Positions 58,750 through 64,000 of a stretch of DNA of 64,000 nt are shown here, piece by piece; position 1 is the first letter of the stretch, and each line of letters opens with the position of its first letter. This stretch comes from SCGC-AG-212-J23 sp035762345 (GTDB taxonomy: Bacteria; Pseudomonadota; Gammaproteobacteria; Burkholderiales; SG8-39). A program made the position numbers and the translations under genes. The notes under the pieces are model-generated. The model did no database searches. It had not been told where the DNA came from and saw only the letters and a program-made list of their open reading frames with translations. The DNA lies in assembly GCA_035762345.1 (NCBI GenBank), contig DASTPE010000079.1:5329-69328 (forward strand), given 5' to 3'.

Positions 58750-58763
58750 TTGACCAGGATCAA
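58750..58763. promoter_or_regulatory. Fnr-type site between the CbcL-like gene and the hemerythrin gene (2)
   Basis: TTGAC-CAGG-ATCAA, centred 57 bases from the first site. For the - strand cytochrome gene the -41.5 rule gives a start near 58715, a 47-base leader. The pair mirrors the two-site arrangement at 46011/46059. Confidence 0.78.
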
Positions 58764-58797
58764 TCCTCCGCCAGCGCACGCTGGTAGCGTCCAAGCC

Positions 58798-59349
58798 ATG
58801 GCAGCGCTCAATCCAATCGCCGTGTGGCACGAGGAGCACGTCTACTTTAACCAGCTGCTGCACCTCCTGCAGCGCGAGGTCGACGTGTTTCACACCGGAA
58901 ACCGGCCGAACTACGAGCTGATGTTCGACATCGTCTCGTACCTGCGCGAATACTCCGACCGGTTCCATCACCCGCGCGAGGACGAGGCGTTCGCGCGCTT
59001 GGCGAAGCGCTGCCCGCACATGGAGCTGCCGCTTGCGCGTCTCGCGCAGGAGCACCGCGTGATCGCGCAGTCGGGCGAGAGGCTCCTGCGCCAGATCGAC
59101 CAGATCCTCGACGGGTCTTATGTACCGCGCGAGGAGGTCGAGGCCGCCGCGGCGACGTACCTCGTGTACTACGGCAACCACATCGCGCGCGAAGAGGAAG
59201 ATGTGCTCACGCTCGCCGCGCAGCATCTGGGCGCCGAGGACTGGGAGGCGGTGAAAGCGGCTGCGCCCGCGGGCAAGGATCCGCTCTTCGGCAAGGAGAC
59301 CGAAGAGCGCTATCGCGAGCTGCGTCGGCAGATCGCGATAGAAGCCTGA
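58798..59349 (+). CDS. Hemerythrin-like (HHE cation-binding) protein
   Basis: A 183-residue four-helix protein. The likely di-iron ligands are WHEEHVYFN (His11/His14), YSDRFHHPREDEAFA (His-His...Glu), LAQEHRVIAQ and YGNHIAREEEDVL, each on one helix. HHE proteins bind O2, NO or iron, and can act as NO/O2 sensors or iron-repair factors. It shares a divergent two-site Fnr control region with the CbcL-like operon. A role in protecting or sensing O2/NO for the electron-transfer island is inferred. The start ATG 58798 has only a weak ribosome site. Confidence 0.9.
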   Translation: MAALNPIAVWHEEHVYFNQLLHLLQREVDVFHTGNRPNYELMFDIVSYLREYSDRFHHPREDEAFARLAKRCPHMELPLARLAQEHRVIAQSGERLLRQIDQILDGSYVPREEVEAAAATYLVYYGNHIAREEEDVLTLAAQHLGAEDWEAVKAAAPAGKDPLFGKETEERYRELRRQIAIEA

Positions 59350-59386
59350 CATCGTAAGTTTCGCGTAAGCGCTAACGCAGTCGCTT

Positions 59387-59400
59387 TTGCGCTAGATCAA
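59387..59400. promoter_or_regulatory. Degenerate Fnr-type site upstream of the acyl-CoA ligase gene
   Basis: TTGCG-CTAG-ATCAA keeps the full right half-site and a partial left half. It lies between the hemerythrin stop and the ligase gene; the -41.5 rule would place a start near 59435. It is weaker than the other five sites. Confidence 0.45.
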
Positions 59401-59513
59401 CGGTTGCGAATGCGGCGCTGCTACGGTCGCGCTTCAATGGGGTAGCACATCAGAGCGAAACCTTTCCCCGGCTGCTGATACGCCACGCGGCCGAGCGCGG
59501 CGATCGGCCGGCC

Positions 59514-61370
59514 ATGCGAGAAAAGGATTTCGGCATTTGGCAGACTTGGACGTGGCGCGAAGTGCTCGCCGAAGTGCGCGCGCTCGCCGGCGGCCTGCAT
59601 TCGATGGGGCTTCGGCGCGGCGGAAAGATCGCGGTCATCGGCGACAACAGGCCGCGCCTGTACTGGACCATGGCCGCGGCGCAGGCGCTCGGCGGCGTGC
59701 CGGTGCCGCTGTACCAGGACGCGGTGGCCGAAGAGATGGTCTACGTCCTGAAAAACGCCGACGCCGTGATGGCCGTGGTCGAGGACCAGGAGCAGGTCGA
59801 CAAGCTTCTCGAGATCCGCCCGCGCTGCCCGCAGCTCACGCAAATCATCTACGACGATCCGCGCGGGCTGCGCCATTACGGCGCACGCGATCTCCACAGC
59901 TATGAGGAGGTGCGCGGCTTGGGCCAGGTGCGCGACCGCGAGCACCCGGAGTTCTTCGAGCGCGAAGTCGGCGAGGGCAGGGGCAGCGACATCGCGATCA
60001 TGCTGTACACCTCGGGCACCACCGGCAGTCCCAAGGGCGTGTGCCTCACGCACGACAACCTCATCATCACCGGCCGCAACGGCATTGAACGCGAAGGGCT
60101 CGGCGCCGACGAGGAGGTGCTCGCATACCTGCCGATGGCCTGGGTCGGCGACAACCTGTTCTCTTATACCCAGTCGTATGTCGCGGGCTTCTGCGTGTCC
60201 TGCCCCGAAGGCCCGGACACGGTGCTCGAGGACATGCGCGAGATCGGCCCGACCTACTACTTCGCACCGCCCCGCGTGTACGAAAACCTGCTCACTCAGG
60301 TGACGATCCGCATGGAGGACGCCGGGTTCGTCAAGCGCAGCATGTTCCGTCACTTCATGGAGGTTGCGCGCCGGATCGGCACGCGCATTCTGGATAGTGA
60401 ACAGGTTTCTCTCGCAGATAGGCTGAGCTACGTCGTCGGCCGCACATTGGTCTATAGGCCGCTCAAGGACGCGCTCGGCATGAGCCGCCTCAAGCTCGCC
60501 TATACCGCGGGCGAAGCGATCGGGCCGGAGATCTTCACCTTCTATCGCTCGCTCGGCATCAACATCAAGCAGCTCTATGGCCAGACCGAGGCCGCGGTAT
60601 TCGTCTGCGTGCAACCGGACCGCGAGGTGAAGGCCGACACGGTCGGCACGCCGTTCACCGACGTCGAAGTCAAGGTCACGGAGGCGGGCGAGGTGTGGTA
60701 CCGCGGCCCGGGGGTGTTCCATTCCTACTACAAGAACCCCGAGGCCACCGCGGCCACCAAGACCGCCGACGGCTGGGTGCGTACGGGCGACGCCGGCTAC
60801 TTCGACGACGCCGGGCACCTCAAGATCATCGACCGCGCAAAAGACGTGGGCAAGCTCGCCGACGGCACGCTGTTCGCGCCGAAGTACCTCGAGAACAAGC
60901 TCAAGTTCTTTCCGTACATCAAGGAAGCGGTGTGCTTCGGCGACCAGCGCGACTGCGCCACCGCCTTCATCAACATCGACGTCACCGCGGTGGGGGACTG
61001 GGCCGAACGGCGGGGGCTCGCGTATTCAGGCTACCCGGACCTGGCTTCCAGGCCGGAGGTCTACGAGCTCATCCGCGGCTGCGTCGAGAAAGTCAACCGC
61101 GACCTTTCCGGCGACGCCAAGCTTGCGAACTCGCAGATCCGCCGCTTCCTCGTGCTGCCGAAGGAGCTCGACGCCGACGATGGCGAGCTCACCCGCACGC
61201 GCAAAGTGCGCCGCGCCTTCATCGCCGAGAAGTACGCGCCCCTCGTGCAGGCGCTGTACGACGGCTCCGGGCAGTGCGGCTTCAACGCCGAGGTGAAGTT
61301 CGAGGACGGGCGCCGCAGCGCGCTGCGCGCCGAGCTCCAGATCTGGGATGCCTCTTTGGTGCCTGCATAG
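59514..61370 (+). CDS. AMP-dependent acyl-CoA synthetase (long-chain/aromatic FadD-like)
   Basis: A 618-residue ligase from ATG 59514. The P-loop is AIMLYTSGTTGSPKGVCLTHDN, followed by YLPMAWVGDNLFSYTQSY, QLYGQTEAAVF, GWVRTGDAGYFDDAGHLKIIDRAKD and the C-terminal hinge/Lys region LTRTRKVRRAFIAEKY. It activates a carboxylic acid to its CoA thioester. The frame stays open upstream and reads SETFPRLLIRHAAERGDRPAM, a typical family N-terminus, but has no ATG/GTG/TTG. An ATG at 59437 would join it if a GGGG run had one more G. It precedes the ABC-importer genes, suggesting uptake plus activation of an organic acid. Confidence 0.9.
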   Translation: MREKDFGIWQTWTWREVLAEVRALAGGLHSMGLRRGGKIAVIGDNRPRLYWTMAAAQALGGVPVPLYQDAVAEEMVYVLKNADAVMAVVEDQEQVDKLLEIRPRCPQLTQIIYDDPRGLRHYGARDLHSYEEVRGLGQVRDREHPEFFEREVGEGRGSDIAIMLYTSGTTGSPKGVCLTHDNLIITGRNGIEREGLGADEEVLAYLPMAWVGDNLFSYTQSYVAGFCVSCPEGPDTVLEDMREIGPTYYFAPPRVYENLLTQVTIRMEDAGFVKRSMFRHFMEVARRIGTRILDSEQVSLADRLSYVVGRTLVYRPLKDALGMSRLKLAYTAGEAIGPEIFTFYRSLGINIKQLYGQTEAAVFVCVQPDREVKADTVGTPFTDVEVKVTEAGEVWYRGPGVFHSYYKNPEATAATKTADGWVRTGDAGYFDDAGHLKIIDRAKDVGKLADGTLFAPKYLENKLKFFPYIKEAVCFGDQRDCATAFINIDVTAVGDWAERRGLAYSGYPDLASRPEVYELIRGCVEKVNRDLSGDAKLANSQIRRFLVLPKELDADDGELTRTRKVRRAFIAEKYAPLVQALYDGSGQCGFNAEVKFEDGRRSALRAELQIWDASLVPA

Positions 61371-62543
61371 ATGGACCAGAGCACGTTCGCCAGCCGGCTC
61401 ACCTTCCATGACGCGATCGAAACCATGGAGGTGGATTTCTCGAACTTCGTGTTCGCCGACGCCGCGGTGGTCGACGCCTTCTACGACCATATCGACCAGC
61501 GCGTCGCCGCGACCGCAAGGCGCTGGTACTTCCTCGTCCTGTATGAGGGCTGCGAGATCGCGCCCGAGGCGTGGGAGCGCTTCGCGGCGCGCGGCAAGCA
61601 CGCCAATATCACCTACGGCCTGGGCACGGTGCGTGTACATCCGAGCGATAGCACCCGCGAGACGATCCGCAGCCGCGCCGAGCGCGAGACTTTCCGCGCC
61701 AACATCTTCGACACGCGCGACCAGGCGATGGTGGCGCTCGGCGAGATGCGCAAGCGGCGCGAGATCCTCGGCACCTCGACCACCGACGCTTATCTGCGCG
61801 TGCAGGACATCCATCTCAACTTCGGCGGCGTGAAGGCGCTCACCGGCGTGAGCTTCCAGGTGCACCGCGGCGAGATCACCTCGATCATCGGGCCGAACGG
61901 CGCCGGCAAGACCTCGATGATCAACGTGATCAGCGGCTTCTATCGCCCGACGCGCGGACGCATCTTCTTCGACGGCGCCGACCGCACGCATCTTCCGGCG
62001 CACCGCGTTGCGCAACTGGGCTTCGCGCGCACGTTCCAGAACATCGCGCTCTTCAAGGGCATGAGCACCCTCGACAACTTGATGGCGGGGCGGCGGTTCC
62101 GCCACAACCTCTTCCTGGACGCCCTGTATGTCGGCCCGGCCAAGCGCGAGGAGCTCCGCCAGCGCGCCGAGATCGAAAGCATCATCGACTTCCTCGAGAT
62201 CCAGTCGATCCGCAAGAAGCCGGTGGGGCGGCTGCCCTACGGCCTGCAGAAGCGCGTCGAGCTCGGGCGCGCGCTCGCCATGCAGCCGAAAGTGCTGCTG
62301 CTGGACGAGCCGATGGCGGGCATGAATGTCGAGGAGAAGGAAGACATGGCGCGCTTCATCCTTGACGTCAACGACCAGTGGGGCACGACCATCGTGCTGA
62401 TCGAGCACGACATGGGCGTGGTGATGGACATCTCGAATCACGTCGTCGTGCTCGACCATGGCGCCAAGATCGCCGAAGGCACGCCGGCCGAAGTGCGCGC
62501 CGACCCGGTGGTGATCCGCGCCTACCTGGGAGTCGCCCATTAA
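61371..62543 (+). CDS. Branched-chain-type ABC importer ATPase (LivG-like) with extra N-terminal domain
   Basis: A 390-residue protein. Residues about 140-390 are a LivG ATPase: LRVQDIHLNFGGVKALTGVSF, Walker A GPNGAGKTS at 174-182, signature LPYGLQKRVELGRALAM, Walker B VLLLDEPMAGMN and switch IEHDMG. Residues 1-135 form an additional domain (ETMEVDFSNFVFADAAVVDAFYDHI, RRWYFLVLYEGCEIA, TYGLGTVRVHP) with an alpha/beta, possibly STAS-like, pattern and no family that I recognise. Ordinary LivG is about 255 residues. The ATG follows the ligase stop directly. The first domain may tie transport to regulation or to the ligase. Confidence 0.88.
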   Translation: MDQSTFASRLTFHDAIETMEVDFSNFVFADAAVVDAFYDHIDQRVAATARRWYFLVLYEGCEIAPEAWERFAARGKHANITYGLGTVRVHPSDSTRETIRSRAERETFRANIFDTRDQAMVALGEMRKRREILGTSTTDAYLRVQDIHLNFGGVKALTGVSFQVHRGEITSIIGPNGAGKTSMINVISGFYRPTRGRIFFDGADRTHLPAHRVAQLGFARTFQNIALFKGMSTLDNLMAGRRFRHNLFLDALYVGPAKREELRQRAEIESIIDFLEIQSIRKKPVGRLPYGLQKRVELGRALAMQPKVLLLDEPMAGMNVEEKEDMARFILDVNDQWGTTIVLIEHDMGVVMDISNHVVVLDHGAKIAEGTPAEVRADPVVIRAYLGVAH

Positions 62544-62549
62544 GGATAG

Positions 62550-63455
62550 ATGAGGATGGACCTGAATTTCTTCTTCGAAGTGCTGATCGGCGGGCTGCTC
62601 GCCGGAGTCATGTACTCGCTCGTCGCGATCGGCTTCGTGCTGATCTACAAGGCCTCGGGCGTCTTCAACTTCGCGCAGGGAGCAATGGTGTTCTTCGCCG
62701 CGCTCACCTACGTGAGCCTGGTCGAGCGCGGCTGGCCGTTCTGGCTCGCGCTTTGCGCCGTGCTGGCGCTGATGATCGTGCTCGGCTTCGCCATCGAGCG
62801 CGTGGTGCTGCGGCCGCTCGTCAACCAGCCGCAGATCACGCTTTTCATGGTGACCATCGGCCTTGCCTACTTCCTCGAAGGCGTCGCGCAGGGCGTATGG
62901 GGCGCGCAGGTGCACGCACTCGAGATCGGCATCCAGGACGCGCCCTTCACCGTGGCCGGCATCAGCCTCAGCCAGTTCGATCTCTTCGCCTCGGGCACCG
63001 CGGCGGCTCTGGTGCTGGTGCTCGGGGTCTTCTTCCAGAAGACCAAGACCGGGCGCGCGCTGCGCGCGGTGGCCGACGACCACCAGGCCGCGCTCTCGGT
63101 CGGCATCCAGCTGAAATACGTGTGGGCGGTGGTGTGGGCGGCGGCGGGCTTCGTCGCGCTGGTGGCGGGCCTCTTGTGGGGCGCGCGCACCGGCGTGCAG
63201 TTCGCGCTCACCTTTACCGCGCTCAAGGCGCTGCCGGTGCTGATTCTCGGCGGTTTCGAGTCGATCCTCGGGGCGATCGTCGGCGGGCTGATCATCGGCG
63301 CGACCGAGAAGCTTGCCGAGGTCTACATCGGCTCGTCGATCGGGCTGAACATCGGTACCGGCATCGAGAACTGGTTCCCCTACATGCTCGCGCTCGTCTT
63401 CCTGCTGGTGCGGCCGGAAGGCCTGTTCGGCGAAAAGCGGATTGAACGGATCTGA
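62550..63455 (+). CDS. Branched-chain-type ABC importer permease (LivH-like)
   Basis: A 301-residue membrane subunit with about eight helices. The LivH opening is FFEVLIGGLLAGVMYSLVAIGFVLIYKASGVFNFAQGAMVFFAAL, and the EAA-like loop that meets the ATPase is KTKTGRALRAVADDHQAALSVGI. The last part is ALPVLILGGFESILGAIVGGLIIGATE. Two ATGs (62550 and 62556) fit; AAGGAT precedes the first. Together with the neighbouring ATPase and second permease it forms the membrane core. The substrate is probably an organic or fatty/aromatic acid given the ligase, rather than an amino acid. Confidence 0.92.
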   Translation: MRMDLNFFFEVLIGGLLAGVMYSLVAIGFVLIYKASGVFNFAQGAMVFFAALTYVSLVERGWPFWLALCAVLALMIVLGFAIERVVLRPLVNQPQITLFMVTIGLAYFLEGVAQGVWGAQVHALEIGIQDAPFTVAGISLSQFDLFASGTAAALVLVLGVFFQKTKTGRALRAVADDHQAALSVGIQLKYVWAVVWAAAGFVALVAGLLWGARTGVQFALTFTALKALPVLILGGFESILGAIVGGLIIGATEKLAEVYIGSSIGLNIGTGIENWFPYMLALVFLLVRPEGLFGEKRIERI

Positions 63456-63457
63456 CC

Positions 63458-64000
63458 ATGTTCTACCGCCTCGCCGGGCAGTTCAAATCCAGCTACGCCG
63501 CGGATCAGCAGATCTTTCCGATCCGCCAGGACCGGGTTTTCGTCATTGGCCTGATGGTAGTTGCGTTCGTCGTCATTCCGCTGGTGGCCGACGACTACTG
63601 GCTCGGCGCGATCCTGATTCCGTTCCTGATCCTCGGCCTTGCCGCGCTCGGGCTGAACATCCTCACCGGCTACACCGGGCAGCTTTCGCTTGGCACCGCA
63701 GGCTTCATGGCGGTCGGCGCATTCGCCGCGTTCAACTTCATCCTGCGCGTACCCGGCATGCCATTCCTCGCCGCCATCGCCCTGGCTGGGTTCGCCGCGG
63801 CCCTGGTGGGCATCGTGTTCGGTCTTCCGAGCGTGCGCATCAAGGGCTTCTACCTCGCGGTGGCGACGCTCGCGGCGCAGTTCTTCATCGAGTGGGTGCT
63901 GACCAAGTTCGGCTGGTTCTCGAACTACAACCCCTCGGGGGTCATCACCGCGCAGGCGATCGAGATTCTTGGCTACGAATTCAACACCCCGCGCAGCAAG
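63458..64000 (+). CDS. Branched-chain-type ABC importer permease (LivM-like), partial
   Basis: The first 181 residues of a LivM-type permease, running off the window in frame. The helical pattern RVFVIGLMVVAFVVIPLVADDYW, ILIPFLILGLAALGLNILTGYTGQLSLGTAGFMAVGAFAAF includes the family's LNILTGYTGQLSLG stretch. It continues VRIKGFYLAVATLAAQFFIEWV and FSNYNPSGV. It starts at ATG 63458, two bases after the livH-like stop. The second ATPase and binding protein would be expected to the right. Confidence 0.92.
   Translation, partial: MFYRLAGQFKSSYAADQQIFPIRQDRVFVIGLMVVAFVVIPLVADDYWLGAILIPFLILGLAALGLNILTGYTGQLSLGTAGFMAVGAFAAFNFILRVPGMPFLAAIALAGFAAALVGIVFGLPSVRIKGFYLAVATLAAQFFIEWVLTKFGWFSNYNPSGVITAQAIEILGYEFNTPRSK

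Noticed and set aside
57631..58797. Long upstream extension of the hemerythrin frame through the antisense of the multiheme gene
   Set aside because: The conserved hemerythrin domain begins at ATG 58798 and the extension has no domain similarity.

Overview
The window is high-GC chromosomal DNA from a betaproteobacterium. The evidence is gene order: hfq-hflX-hflK-hflC-DUF2065-hisZ-purA, then tRNA-Leu-rnr-rlmB, rpsF-priB-rpsR-rplI-dnaB and alaC-hom-thrC all occur in the arrangement usual for that class. No integrase, transposase, phage gene or CRISPR array was seen.

Layout. 1-1.5 kb: a cut-off response regulator, a decayed glyoxalase-fold gene, a DUF1127 protein and a small outer-membrane barrel. 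1.8-7.6 kb: a complete RND efflux operon (adaptor, pump, outer-membrane channel). 7.6-10.2 kb: a shortened MAPEG gene, a BNR-propeller gene overlapping a MoaD-like gene, and a lone ABC substrate-binding protein. 10.2-15 kb: a pirin-DoxX-GST-dioxygenase operon with a divergent LysR regulator, then phospholipase A1. 15-20.9 kb: acetyltransferase, sulfatase, MgtE, a tiny lipoprotein, SDR, CBS protein and amidohydrolase. 20.9-36 kb: housekeeping genes (aroC, Hfq/HflX/HflKC, hisZ-purA, tRNA-Leu, RNase R, RlmB, ribosomal proteins, DnaB). 36-45 kb: an exported methyltransferase, PhoH, peroxiredoxin, a fluoroacetate-dehalogenase-like hydrolase and the alanine/threonine genes.

45.2-59.4 kb is the outstanding region: an electron-transfer island with 38 CXXCH heme motifs in eight proteins. 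On the + strand lie an MtrA/MtoA-type decaheme cytochrome, an MtrB/MtoB-type outer-membrane barrel, a monoheme and a diheme cytochrome. Converging on the - strand is a seven-gene set: a decaheme cytochrome c fused to a membrane cytochrome b (CbcL-like layout), a hexaheme anchored cytochrome, a four-cluster ferredoxin, an NrfD-type quinone-interacting protein, and three more cytochromes. The inferred role is to connect the quinone pool to the cell exterior, either for metal oxidation or for metal/extracellular respiration. The direction cannot be decided from sequence. A Crp/Fnr-family regulator and six Fnr-type palindromes (TTGAY-N4-RTCAA, one degenerate) tie the cluster together with a hemerythrin gene.

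The right end (59.5-64 kb) holds an acyl-CoA ligase followed by a branched-chain-type ABC importer whose ATPase carries an unusual extra N-terminal domain. The last permease gene runs off the window.
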